Below are positions 6,515 to 15,217 of a stretch of 39,089 nt of DNA, one piece after another. The notes beneath the pieces are model-generated. The model did not search any database and was not told the DNA's origin. It saw only the letters and a program-made list of their open reading frames with translations. Both the position numbers and the translations under genes were made by a program. Within the stretch, counting starts at the first letter, position 1; each line of letters begins with the position of its first letter. The stretch comes from Candidatus Magasanikbacteria bacterium RIFCSPHIGHO2_01_FULL_41_23 (lineage in GTDB: Bacteria > Patescibacteriota > Patescibacteriia > Magasanikbacterales > UBA922): assembly GCA_001782805.1 (NCBI GenBank), contig MFPT01000004.1, forward strand, positions 1 through 39,089, read 5' to 3'.

Positions 6515-9500
6515 GAGGTAGCCTGTAGTTTAACACTCAACAACTTGCTCACTCCATCCGCACCCATAGTAACGCCATATAGCACATCTGCCGCGTGCAT
6601 AGTGGCGCGATTGTGAGTAATGAGGATAAATTGGGATTGGGTGGCCAGTTCATGCAAAATAGTATTGAAACGAATCGTGTTCGCTTCGTCGAGCGCGGCT
6701 TCCACTTCATCCAAAAATACAAAGGGCGGCGGATTGGTGTGCAAAATTGCGGACACGAGCGCGATTGAAGTGAGTGTCCGCTCTCCTCCCGACAACGCGG
6801 CAATGTTTTTTATTTTTTTGCCAGGAGGAATTGCCACCACATCAATGCCCATGAGAATTTTAGTTTTTTTCTTAAACGGATTTTCTGATTCTATTTCTTC
6901 ATTTTTTGCGCCATCTGCATTTTCCATTTCCGAATTTTCCGCTTCTTCACCATATACTTCCACCAAATCCGCTTTGCCGCCATCAAATAAAAGCGCAAAA
7001 TACCGCGCGAATTCTTGGCGAATTTTACTGAACGCGGCGGAATGCTTCTTCTTCATCACTGAATCCAATTCCGTAATTAAAGTTTCAATGTCAGTCGTCG
7101 CTTTATTTAAATCAGACAATTGGCCGGATAAATTATCATAGCGTGTTTGGGTTTCTTCATATTCTTTTAACACTTCTTCATCAATGCCGCCAATCAAACT
7201 TAAACGATATTTTAATTTGGCAATTTCATTTTTTATTATTTCCCATTGTTCCGCTTCGTATATTTGACTCTGATTGGTTTGCCACAAAGCCGGCGACTGT
7301 TTTAATTCCGAGTAACCATCGCTCGCCAGATCTTCGCGCCGTGTTTCCAATTTAACCAATTCCATTTGTTCGGCATTTTTCTGAGCAGTCGTGTCATTCA
7401 AGCGCGATTGCGATTTTTGCATAATATCTTGCAACGCGAAGATGCGTTGCCGTTTTTCTTCTTCCACGCGATTGAGAGCACCCATTTGTTCCCGCACAGT
7501 CGTAATTTTTTTCTCCAAAGAAATTATTTTTTGCACAATCTGTTCACGTTCTTCGGTTAATTCAGCAGTAAAAACCGTATATTCTTTTTCATTCATAGTT
7601 GAAAGTGAACGTTCTGATTCCAAATTTGCCAATTCAACGGACAAAGCAGTTTGCGTGTCTTGCGCGAAGCGAAATTTTTCCACTAAAGTTCGCTCTAATA
7701 CTTGCGCTTCGCTCACACTTTTGTGCGTTTCGCGTTCATTCCTTTCCAACTCAGTTAATCTAGCTCGCGTTTCGGTTAACTCATGTTCAATATTATCCAT
7801 TGAAGCCGCGACGGTTGGCCGACCCAGAGTAAAGTGCAAACCGGAATTGGTCAAACGACGATATCCGCCTTTCATGGAACCATTCATTTCCAAAACATCG
7901 CCGGACAAAGTTACCATGCGTAAACGACCAATGCCCAAGTCGCGCGCCACGACAATGGAATCCACAATCAGAGTGGCCCCAAAAACAAAAGAAAAAATAT
8001 CCGCTAATTCCGATCCAAAATGAACCAAATTGACTGCCAAGCCATGAACTCCTTTGCGTTGCAGGTAATCGGACAAATCATGGGGAATCGGACGCGATCT
8101 AATTTTATTTAATGGTAAAAATGTGGCCACGCCCAGTTGGCGTTCTTTTAAAAAATTAATACAAGCTTCGGCCACGCCATCGTGCTCTACAACAATGGAG
8201 GATAATTGACTGCCGGCCGCCACTTCCAAAGCTAAACGAAATTTTTCTTCCACACTCGCCAGCTGAGCGACCAAGCCATGGACAACACCATTGAATTGAT
8301 GGCGCGCGCGCAAAATTTCTTCGGCCGAACGCAAACCGGAAAAAGAAACTTCATGATCAGCTTGACGCGCGTCAAACCAATGTTTTTCCAAACGACTGAC
8401 TTGAGCCAAAACTTCCGCTCGATCATGCATTATTTTTTCCACCAATAATTCCGTTCGTTGACGATCATCTCGCGCCACGACCAATGTATGCTCCAACCGA
8501 TTTGATTCGAGCGACAACTCGCTCGCTCGCGTTGTGAGCGTGGCAATTTTTTCTTCCAGCCAAGCCACGTTTTGTTTGCCGACTTTGGAATATTCCGTAT
8601 GTAAACGTCCGGTAATAATTGATTCTTGCCGCTCGATTTCAATTTTTTCTTTGGTTAAATTTTGGTATTCACGTTCCAACTCATTAAATTGTTCTTGGCG
8701 CGACGCGCTTTTGGCCAATATTGCCAATTCCGTTTGAATTCCCAGCAAATTTTTTTCCTGCGTCTGATATTCATTGTCCAAGGCGGTCATGGCCACCCGT
8801 CGCGTTTCAATATCCGCACTCAAATGTTCATACACGCTAGCATAATAATCAGTTAGCAGACGGACTAATTCAGCCTCAACTTCTTGCCGTTCGGTTAATT
8901 TTTTAGCCTGCCGCTTCAACGTTTTTAAATGCGGTTCAATTTCCGCGAGCAGTAGTTCCGCTTGCGTAATATTTTCTTTGGTGCGACACAATTTTAAATA
9001 ACTTTGATGTCGCTTAATTTGAAATTCTTTAATCCCAACTGCTTCGTCAAAAAAACTTTTTCGTTCGCTCGCGCTCTGCAATAAAAGTCGATCAATCATG
9101 CCCTGACCGATAACACCGTATGAACCATGTCCAAATTGCGCTTGCGCCAACAACAATTGCAGATCCAGCAAGCGCACTTGATTGCCATTAATGAGATATT
9201 CACTTTCACCACTCCGATATACGCGGCGAGTAATTATTAATTCTTCATATTCAATCGCGGCACGCTGATCATGATTATCCAGCACCATGGAAACACTGGC
9301 CACGCTCAAATGGCCACGATGTTCAGACCCGCTAAAAATAATATCTTCGCTGGTTTTGCCGCGCAATTGTTTTATGCTTTGTTCGCCCAAAACCCAGCGG
9401 ACGGCATCAGCGACATTGCTTTTGCCACTCCCATTTGGCCCCACAATCGCGGTAATGCTAAAATGACCGCTGGCAGGCGGATTAAATTCCAAAACCGTGG

Positions 9501-9549
9501 AATTCGCGAATGATTTAAAACCGGAGATTTCCAGCTTTTTCAAATACAT
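6511..9549 (-). CDS. smc: chromosome segregation ATPase SMC
   Basis: Condensin ATPase that works with ScpA and ScpB (both in this window) to organise and segregate the chromosome. The N-terminal head has Walker A GPNGSGKSNVADAVRW (about 37-52). Two coiled-coil arms flank a hinge (about 440-580, with GSMKGGYRR at its end). The C-terminal head has signature LSGGERTLTSIAL and Walker B PFVFLDEVEAALD. The product is 1012 aa from ATG 9549 (MYLKKLEISGFKSFAN), shorter than the ~1150-1200 typical, mainly in the coiled coils. The predicted transcription start is ~5 nt before the ATG, so the mRNA may be effectively leaderless. Confidence 0.96.
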   Translation of the reverse strand: MYLKKLEISGFKSFANSTVLEFNPPASGHFSITAIVGPNGSGKSNVADAVRWVLGEQSIKQLRGKTSEDIIFSGSEHRGHLSVASVSMVLDNHDQRAAIEYEELIITRRVYRSGESEYLINGNQVRLLDLQLLLAQAQFGHGSYGVIGQGMIDRLLLQSASERKSFFDEAVGIKEFQIKRHQSYLKLCRTKENITQAELLLAEIEPHLKTLKRQAKKLTERQEVEAELVRLLTDYYASVYEHLSADIETRRVAMTALDNEYQTQEKNLLGIQTELAILAKSASRQEQFNELEREYQNLTKEKIEIERQESIITGRLHTEYSKVGKQNVAWLEEKIATLTTRASELSLESNRLEHTLVVARDDRQRTELLVEKIMHDRAEVLAQVSRLEKHWFDARQADHEVSFSGLRSAEEILRARHQFNGVVHGLVAQLASVEEKFRLALEVAAGSQLSSIVVEHDGVAEACINFLKERQLGVATFLPLNKIRSRPIPHDLSDYLQRKGVHGLAVNLVHFGSELADIFSFVFGATLIVDSIVVARDLGIGRLRMVTLSGDVLEMNGSMKGGYRRLTNSGLHFTLGRPTVAASMDNIEHELTETRARLTELERNERETHKSVSEAQVLERTLVEKFRFAQDTQTALSVELANLESERSLSTMNEKEYTVFTAELTEEREQIVQKIISLEKKITTVREQMGALNRVEEEKRQRIFALQDIMQKSQSRLNDTTAQKNAEQMELVKLETRREDLASDGYSELKQSPALWQTNQSQIYEAEQWEIIKNEIAKLKYRLSLIGGIDEEVLKEYEETQTRYDNLSGQLSDLNKATTDIETLITELDSVMKKKHSAAFSKIRQEFARYFALLFDGGKADLVEVYGEEAENSEMENADGAKNEEIESENPFKKKTKILMGIDVVAIPPGKKIKNIAALSGGERTLTSIALVSAILHTNPPPFVFLDEVEAALDEANTIRFNTILHELATQSQFILITHNRATMHAADVLYGVTMGADGVSKLLSVKLQATS

Positions 9550-9560
9550 ATTTTGAAAAA

Positions 9561-9589
9561 AGTATAACACTGTTGACAAAGGCGAGCAA
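9561..9589 (-). promoter_or_regulatory. smc promoter
   Basis: On the minus strand: TTGCTC (9584-9589), exactly 17 bp, TATACT (9561-9566). It interleaves with the opposite promoter at 9573-9601, so the two are mutually exclusive for polymerase binding. Confidence 0.6.
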
Positions 9590-9601
9590 TGGCGATATGA
9601 T
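9573..9601 (+). promoter_or_regulatory. promoter of the DHH phosphoesterase gene
   Basis: TTGACA (9573-9578), exactly 17 bp, TATGAT (9596-9601). The start is predicted near 9608, giving a 27-nt leader to ATG 9635. Confidence 0.7.
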
Positions 9602-9634
9602 GTGGAGCTTTGTCCTCCAAGTTCTAAACGCTAT

Positions 9635-10630
9635 ATGAAAGAACGAATTGCTCACGAAATTTATCGCCGACTTTTGGCCAGCACGAACGTGCTTATTTTG
9701 CCGCATCAGCGTCCGGACGGCGATGCCATGGGAGCGGCCACGGCGCTCGCGACTTTTTTGGATAATCATAAAATTGGCTGGCAAATTTGGTGCAAAACTC
9801 CGCCTCCATCTGGACTGTTATTTTTGCCGCACGCGAAAAAAGTGCAAACCGATCCGGAATTATGGCAACACGAAAAATTTGACACGATTGTGGCGGTTGA
9901 TTCCGGCGACTTGGTTTATAATGGTTCAGCCGAATATCTTGCCCGACTTCCTTACCATCCCACAATTATTAATATTGATCATCATCCGACCAATAAAAAT
10001 TATGGTGACATGAATTTGGTGATCCCGACCGCTTCTTCCACCAATGAAATTTTGTATACTTTTTTCTTGGTCAATCGCGAACCGATTACCATGCCCATGG
10101 CCACATCACTGATGACTGGTCTTTTAACCGATACGGGAATATTTACTAATTCTGCGACCAGTAAACGCGCGTTATCGGTTGGCAGTGAATTGATTGGTCG
10201 CGGCGCGGACTTTCGCCTCATTAAACAAGAAGTGATCACGGATAAATCAGTCGCGGGTTTGCGTTTGTGGGGATTGGTGATGAGCCGATTGGCTTTGCAT
10301 GAACCCACTGGCATTGTTCATACCTATGTTACGCATCAAGATTTGAAAAATTTTGCGGCGACCGAAGAAGATGCGGATGGCATTGCCAATTTTTTGAATT
10401 TTTTAGAAGAAGGACAAGCCTCCATGGTACTAAAAGCACACGCTGATGGCACAATCAAAGGCAGTTTTCGCACCACTAAAAATAACGTGGATGTTTCGGC
10501 GTGGGCGCAATTATTCGGCGGCGGCGGACACATCAAAGCCGCGGGATTTTCCGTGGAGGGACCGATTGAACGCGCGATTGAACATATTTTGGAGACGATT
10601 GCAAAACATAAAAATTCGACTACCATATAA
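9635..10630 (+). CDS. nrnA: DHH-family phosphoesterase (NrnA-like nanoRNase/pAp phosphatase)
   Basis: Manganese-dependent phosphoesterase expected to degrade short oligoribonucleotides and possibly pAp. The DHH domain shows HQRPDGDAMGAATAL (metal-binding Asp), VAVDSGD, the namesake IDHHPTN and GLLTDTGIFTN. The C-terminal DHHA1 domain shows FGGGGHIKAAGFSV. The product is 331 aa from ATG 9635; the ORF-track GTG at 9602 overlaps the promoter and is rejected. It is divergent from smc. Confidence 0.9.
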   Translation: MKERIAHEIYRRLLASTNVLILPHQRPDGDAMGAATALATFLDNHKIGWQIWCKTPPPSGLLFLPHAKKVQTDPELWQHEKFDTIVAVDSGDLVYNGSAEYLARLPYHPTIINIDHHPTNKNYGDMNLVIPTASSTNEILYTFFLVNREPITMPMATSLMTGLLTDTGIFTNSATSKRALSVGSELIGRGADFRLIKQEVITDKSVAGLRLWGLVMSRLALHEPTGIVHTYVTHQDLKNFAATEEDADGIANFLNFLEEGQASMVLKAHADGTIKGSFRTTKNNVDVSAWAQLFGGGGHIKAAGFSVEGPIERAIEHILETIAKHKNSTTI

Positions 10631-10664
10631 TAAATAATTCGTGCTCATCCCATTCTATTTCCGG

Positions 10665-10693
10665 TTGTCAATTCTTCCTAAAAATGGTACGCT
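10665..10693 (+). promoter_or_regulatory. rel promoter
   Basis: TTGTCA (10665-10670), 17 bp, TACGCT (10688-10693), about 20 nt before the rel ATG. Confidence 0.5.
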
Positions 10694-10720
10694 AAAAATG
10701 ATTTGGACTAATGGAAAAAT

Positions 10721-12211
10721 ATGGAAATTACCAAAAATCCCACGATTAAAGGACTGTTGGAAAAAATAAAAAAATACGCGCCCAACGCTGACTTGGACGT
10801 AATTCGTTTGGCCTATGATTTCGCGGCCGAGGCGCACCAAGGTCAAACGCGTAAATCCGGCGAGCCATATATTATTCATCCGTTATCTGCGGCGCACTAT
10901 TTGGCTGATTCCAAAATTGATCCCACCATTATCGCGGCTACGCTTCTGCATGATGTACCCGAAGACACCACAGTAACATTGGAAGATATTCAAAAAAATT
11001 TTGGCAGTGAAATCGCCGGTCTGGTGCGCGGCATTACCAAACTGGGAAAATTAAAATATCGCGGCGTGGAACGCTACATTGAAAATTTGCGCAAAATGTT
11101 CATTGCCATGGCCGAGGATGTGCGCGTCATGATTATGAAATTCGCGGATAGAATTCATAATCTAAATACACTGGAACATCTGCCTCCGCAAAAACGCTAT
11201 CGCATCGCGCTGGAAAGTTTGGAAATTTACGCGCCGATCGCCAATCGTTTGGGAATGGATGATATGAAAGGCGAGCTGGAAGATTTGTCATTTCAATATG
11301 TCTATCCCAAAGAATATCAGCGCGTCAAAGCCATCCGCGATGAAAAATTAGCCGGGAAAGAAAGTTACTTTGAAAAAATCATTGGGAAAACTAAAAATCA
11401 ATTACAGCAAGCCGGAGTCAAAACAGTCAATGTCTACGGACGCAGTAAACGCTTGTACAGTTTGTATCAAAAATTAATCCGCAAAGACAATGAAATCACT
11501 AATGTGTATGACACGTTCGCGATTCGCATTATCGTGCCAACTGTGGCTGACTGCTACGCTTCTTTGGGGATTTTGCACACACTTTGGAAGCCATTAAAGG
11601 GACGAATCAAAGACTATATTTCGCAACCAAAACCAAATGGCTATCAATCTTTGCACACCACTGTTTTCAGTGAAGGCGGAGAAATCGTGGAATTTCAAAT
11701 CCGCACGCAAAAAATGCACGACGAAGCGGAATATGGCGTGGCCGCGCATTGGCATTACGATGAATTTGGCTCGCGCTTGCCCAAACGAGAAATCAAATGG
11801 GCCAAAGAATTGGCGGAAATTCAAAAAGATATATTAAACAAATTGTCTGATTTGGAAGAAATGAAAGTGGATTTTTTGCAAACCAGAATTTTTGTTTTTA
11901 CGCCCAAAGGCGATGTGATTGATTTGCCCGAAGGCGCCACTGCCGTTGATTTTGCCTATCACATTCACAGTGATGTGGGCGACAAATGCACGGGAGTTAT
12001 GATTAATGACAAAATGGGAAAACTGGACAGTGAATTAAAAAATGGTGATGTGGTGGAAGTTATTACGGATAAAAATCGCAAAGGGCCGAGTCAAGATTGG
12101 CTACAATTTGTCAAAACTCACACGGCGAAAACGCAAATAAAAAGTAATATAAAGGAACAAAATAATTCCACGATCAGCAAACTTTTGAAAGCCATGTTGC
12201 CCAGAAAATAA
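10721..12211 (+). CDS. rel: RelA/SpoT homologue (ppGpp synthetase/hydrolase) lacking the ACT domain
   Basis: Makes and removes the stringent alarmone (p)ppGpp. The HD hydrolase domain is intact (PLSAAHYLADSKID, TLLHDVPEDT, FADRIHNLNTL). The synthetase domain shows GRSKRLYSLYQKL and QPKPNGYQSLHTTV. The TGS domain shows IFVFTPKGDVIDLPEGATAVDFAYHIHS. At 496 aa it stops soon after TGS, whereas full-length enzymes of ~700 aa go on to helical, zinc-finger and ACT domains that link activity to the ribosome. The stop codon is inside the hairpin at 12207-12236 shared with parB. Confidence 0.92.
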   Translation: MEITKNPTIKGLLEKIKKYAPNADLDVIRLAYDFAAEAHQGQTRKSGEPYIIHPLSAAHYLADSKIDPTIIAATLLHDVPEDTTVTLEDIQKNFGSEIAGLVRGITKLGKLKYRGVERYIENLRKMFIAMAEDVRVMIMKFADRIHNLNTLEHLPPQKRYRIALESLEIYAPIANRLGMDDMKGELEDLSFQYVYPKEYQRVKAIRDEKLAGKESYFEKIIGKTKNQLQQAGVKTVNVYGRSKRLYSLYQKLIRKDNEITNVYDTFAIRIIVPTVADCYASLGILHTLWKPLKGRIKDYISQPKPNGYQSLHTTVFSEGGEIVEFQIRTQKMHDEAEYGVAAHWHYDEFGSRLPKREIKWAKELAEIQKDILNKLSDLEEMKVDFLQTRIFVFTPKGDVIDLPEGATAVDFAYHIHSDVGDKCTGVMINDKMGKLDSELKNGDVVEVITDKNRKGPSQDWLQFVKTHTAKTQIKSNIKEQNNSTISKLLKAMLPRK

Positions 12212-12236
12212 TGAGCTTTATTTATCGCTTATTATT
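12207..12236. terminator. hairpin containing both convergent stop codons (rel/parB)
   Basis: AATAATGAGC-tttatttatc-GCTTATTATT: a 10-bp stem with one G-U pair. The rel TAA (12209-12211) lies in one arm and the parB TAA (12235-12237) overlaps the other. Confidence 0.5.
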
Positions 12237-13086
12237 ATGTTCCCATCTCATCAACCAATCGGCGCAATTCTTCGCGACTGGTAAATTGAATTTCAATCGT
12301 GCCATGATCGCCGCGCGGACGAATAATCACTTTGGCTCCGAGACGTTTGCTAATCATATCTTCAAACATATTAACATTGGGATCGCGACGCACCGAACCT
12401 TTGCGCGAAGCCGGACCATGCGCTGCGACCGCATGTTCCACGTCACGAACCGTTGTGCCTTGAGTCAAAAGACTATGAAAAACATTCAGTTGTTCTTTGG
12501 TACTTTTTAAACTTAATAATGCACGCGCTTTGCCCGTGGATAATTGGCCATCCATAAGCGCGCGTTGAATTTCTTCGGGCAATTCCAGTAAACGAATCGT
12601 ATTCGCGATTACTGGCCGACTTTTGCCCACTTGGTCAGCCACTTCTTGTTGCGTCAAATTAAATTCATCAATCAAACGCTTAAACGCAAAAGCTTCTTCA
12701 ATCGGATTCAAATCTTGCCGTTGAATATTTTCAATTAAAGCCAGCTCCAATTTTTCCTGATCAGTGGCAGTCCGCACAATCGCGGGCACTGTTGCCAAGC
12801 CGGCAATTTGCGAAGCGCGAAACCGACGTTCGCCGGCAATCAGTTCATATCCGCCATCAGCGCGTTCGGTCACAGTAATCGGCTGCAAAACTCCATGCTT
12901 TTTAATTGATCCCACCAAATCTTCCAAATCCGCATGCGAAAAAATTCGCCGCGGCTGTTCGGGATTCGGAACAATTTCCGTGAGTGGAATTTGCCAGATA
13001 CGATCCGTATTATTATGCGCGGAAGAATCGCGCATAGTTTGCCGCGCGTTTGGGATGAGTGAATCAAGACCTTTTCCTAGTGCCAT
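12235..13086 (-). CDS. parB: ParB/Spo0J chromosome-partitioning CTPase
   Basis: Binds parS sites, spreads and recruits SMC. The N-terminal CTP-binding domain has PNPEQPRRIF and the box GERRFRASQ; the helix-turn-helix is in NLTQQEVADQVGKSRPVIANTIRLL; the C-terminal dimerisation domain follows. The product is 283 aa from ATG 13086 (MALGKGLDSLIPN, the family N-terminus), preferred to the upstream MRN. It lies 28 nt after parA on the same strand. Confidence 0.95.
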   Translation of the reverse strand: MALGKGLDSLIPNARQTMRDSSAHNNTDRIWQIPLTEIVPNPEQPRRIFSHADLEDLVGSIKKHGVLQPITVTERADGGYELIAGERRFRASQIAGLATVPAIVRTATDQEKLELALIENIQRQDLNPIEEAFAFKRLIDEFNLTQQEVADQVGKSRPVIANTIRLLELPEEIQRALMDGQLSTGKARALLSLKSTKEQLNVFHSLLTQGTTVRDVEHAVAAHGPASRKGSVRRDPNVNMFEDMISKRLGAKVIIRPRGDHGTIEIQFTSREELRRLVDEMGT

Positions 13087-13114
13087 ATTTCGCATTCAGT
13101 ATAAATAAAAAAAA

Positions 13115-13885
13115 TTAGTCAATCCCATGTTTATCCGCGATTTCTCTGACCAAACGTTCATAGGCATGAGCGCCTTTGCCACTTGGTTCATAATGAAAAA
13201 TTGATTTTCCAAAACTGGGCGCTTCGGCCAAACGCACTGTCCGCGGAATCACCGAACGAAAAATCGTATTGGGAAAATATTTATACAATTCGCGCATAAC
13301 TTCTTCGGACAAGCGCGTGCGTTTATCAAACATCGTAATGACCGCGCCCAAAATTTCCAATTCAGGTTTAATGTGATTTTGCACCAAACCAATCGTTTCC
13401 AACAATTGCCCCAAACCTTCAAGCGCATAATATTCGGCCTGAACCGGAATCAACAATTCATTGGCCGCGGCCAAACTATTAATGGTCAAAAGTCCCAATG
13501 ATGGCGGACAATCGATGATAATATAATCATAAGCATGATGAACTTCGGACAACAAATCACTCAGTCGATGTTCACGCCGCTCAACGGTTACCAATTCAAC
13601 ATTTGCTCCGGCCAAATGCGGTGTGGCCGGCGCCACGCGCAAACCAGGATGTGAGGTGTGGAGTACAATATCGTGTAGTCGTTTTTGTTGGGAAAGCGCT
13701 TCGTAAATTCCATATTGAACACGATCTTTGGTCAAACCAAGTCCACTCGAAGCATTAGCTTGCGGATCCATATCCACCAACAAAACATTTTTTCCCATGT
13801 CTGCCAAGCCAGCCGCAACATTAATAGCCGTAGTGGTTTTGCCCACTCCGCCTTTTTGATTTACCACAGAAATAATTTTTGTCAT
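13115..13885 (-). CDS. parA: ParA/Soj chromosome-partitioning ATPase
   Basis: Deviant Walker A ATPase that forms the nucleoid gradient pulling ParB-parS. MTKIISVVNQKGGVGKTTTAIN carries the signature Lys residues, VLLVDMDPQANASSGL the A' motif, and YIIIDCPPSLGLLTINSL the Walker B. The product is 256 aa from ATG 13885. The longer ORF start adds an unconserved segment made partly of repeat-derived sequence. The leader holds two GAGCTTGT direct repeats. Confidence 0.96.
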   Translation of the reverse strand: MTKIISVVNQKGGVGKTTTAINVAAGLADMGKNVLLVDMDPQANASSGLGLTKDRVQYGIYEALSQQKRLHDIVLHTSHPGLRVAPATPHLAGANVELVTVERREHRLSDLLSEVHHAYDYIIIDCPPSLGLLTINSLAAANELLIPVQAEYYALEGLGQLLETIGLVQNHIKPELEILGAVITMFDKRTRLSEEVMRELYKYFPNTIFRSVIPRTVRLAEAPSFGKSIFHYEPSGKGAHAYERLVREIADKHGID

Positions 13886-13896
13886 AGTTCGGCAAT

Positions 13897-13920
13897 TCGA
13901 CAAGCTCATTGTAAACAAGC
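13897..13920. repeat. repeat-derived direct copies in the parA leader
   Basis: ttcgACAAGCTCA and aACAAGCTCA occur 15 bp apart and match one half of the dispersed palindrome (TTCGACAAGCTCAGGG at 39070). They may be remnants of that element; an operator role is possible but unsupported. Confidence 0.35.
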
Positions 13921-13979
13921 TCACTATAAATATCTCGATAAAAACTCGGTATAAATACTGAAAATAGTATAACAAATAA

Positions 13980-14008
13980 TTGACAGGAGCACCACGGTTT
14001 GCTACAGT
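13980..14008 (+). promoter_or_regulatory. tRNA-Leu promoter
   Basis: TTGACA (13980-13985), exactly 17 bp, TACAGT (14003-14008), 17 nt before the tRNA. Confidence 0.75.
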
Positions 14009-14025
14009 ACGGAAGTTAAAAATAT

Positions 14026-14109
14026 GCCGCGATGGCGGAATTGGTAGACGCAACGGACTCAAAATCCGTCGATCGCAAGGTCATGAGAGTTCGATTCTCT
14101 CTCGCGGCA
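14026..14109 (+). tRNA. tRNA-Leu (CAA)
   Basis: Class II tRNA: acceptor GCCGCGA/TCGCGGC, anticodon stem ACGGA/TCCGT with loop CTCAAAA (anticodon CAA), long variable arm (cgatcgcaaggtcatg), T-loop TTCGATT. The discriminator is A; CCA is not encoded. Confidence 0.95.
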
Positions 14110-14126
14110 CACATAAAACTAAAAAC

Positions 14127-15173
14127 CTACTTTTGTTTTTGTAACATCCTTAAAGCGTCTTCTTTGTATTTAAGAATATTTTCCAGATAATGAGGATTAT
14201 TATTCCTCCATCTTCTTCCATTATAAAAAGAAGCAGTGTCTTCATTAAAATCAAGCAATTGAGTCAGCTCATTAACAAGCTGACTGGTCATTTTGTTAGT
14301 CATTTCTGACAAATCAAAATTTGAATAACGCGACATTTCACCAAGTTTTTCAATCATAAACGCCAAACATAATTCCGCGCCATTTTGCGGATGATACAAC
14401 TGACCTTCTGTTCTTTTCAAACCACGACGCGCGCGCAAACCTGGCCCAACCATAAGAACATGGAAAAGTGAAAATGAAAAAGCAGAATGTCCTGGTTCAT
14501 ACCGATGCATTTCAAATTGACCAATCGGCGCGCCGCCTGATTCTTGTTTGGCAAAAGCAATCATGGCCGCCACAATATCTATATCAGTCTGTCCCGCACG
14601 AAGTTGTTGAATGAATTTTCCATATTTAGGATGTTCGGAAAGATGGCGCAAAGCACGCAGTGCGTGCTCGGCAAACACTTCATCGGAAATTTCTCTATCT
14701 TTATTTTCCATTGGGATAGGGATATACATGTTTGTTCTAAGTGATCTTTCCGGAATATTGAAAGATTTAATTTTTGCAGTTTGGTTTTCCAAATATTCAA
14801 ATCCTCTAATTGCCAAAAGTTTTAAACGTATATAATCAATTGTATCCCCTTGTTGAACTATATAAAATTTCAGCCCAATGTCGTCAAATATTCTGACTCC
14901 GGGCGCAATCGTCTTTGTTCGTTCCGCTTTATCAGTCGTTTCAAAATTACCATCAGGAAAATCAATAAAATATTCAGGCGAACTTGTATCTATCAGCTCC
15001 ATACCACCTTCTTCTTCTGAAGAACCAAATCTTTCTACCAAAAATTTTCCTAAAGTAGCTGCGCCGAGCACAGCGCCACCTATACCAAAAATTTCACGTC
15101 GAGTAAATTTTGGTCTTTGACCCGGAGGAGTTTCACTAAATGATGGATCGTTTCCTGGATTTTCCGAATTCAT
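14127..15173 (-). CDS. secreted/anchored LysM-like and lytic-transglycosylase-like protein
   Basis: The N-terminus has TRREIFGIGGAVLGAATLGKFL (about 24-45), a twin-Arg plus hydrophobic segment resembling a Tat signal or anchor. A LysM-like segment follows (FYIVQQGDTIDYIRLKLLAI, about 102-121). The C-terminal ~150 residues contain IAFAKQESGGAPIGQFEMHRYEP, reminiscent of the catalytic Glu region of lysozyme-like lytic enzymes. This suggests a peptidoglycan-binding, probably peptidoglycan-cleaving, envelope protein, but the catalytic assignment is inference. At 348 aa it has its own extended -10 promoter (TGGTATAAT near 15207) and no SD. Confidence 0.6.
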   Translation of the reverse strand: MNSENPGNDPSFSETPPGQRPKFTRREIFGIGGAVLGAATLGKFLVERFGSSEEEGGMELIDTSSPEYFIDFPDGNFETTDKAERTKTIAPGVRIFDDIGLKFYIVQQGDTIDYIRLKLLAIRGFEYLENQTAKIKSFNIPERSLRTNMYIPIPMENKDREISDEVFAEHALRALRHLSEHPKYGKFIQQLRAGQTDIDIVAAMIAFAKQESGGAPIGQFEMHRYEPGHSAFSFSLFHVLMVGPGLRARRGLKRTEGQLYHPQNGAELCLAFMIEKLGEMSRYSNFDLSEMTNKMTSQLVNELTQLLDFNEDTASFYNGRRWRNNNPHYLENILKYKEDALRMLQKQK

Positions 15174-15217
15174 AAAATTTTTGGATGCTTAAGGTTAATG
15201 TTTATAATTATACCATA

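Noticed and set aside
6620-7141. 173-aa plus-strand ORF over the smc head
   Set aside because: Antisense shadow of the conserved SMC C-terminal head.
12434-12449. parS-like TGTTCCACGTCACGAA inside parB
   Set aside because: Only the left half matches the parS consensus I know, the right half breaks the palindrome, and it encodes conserved ParB residues.
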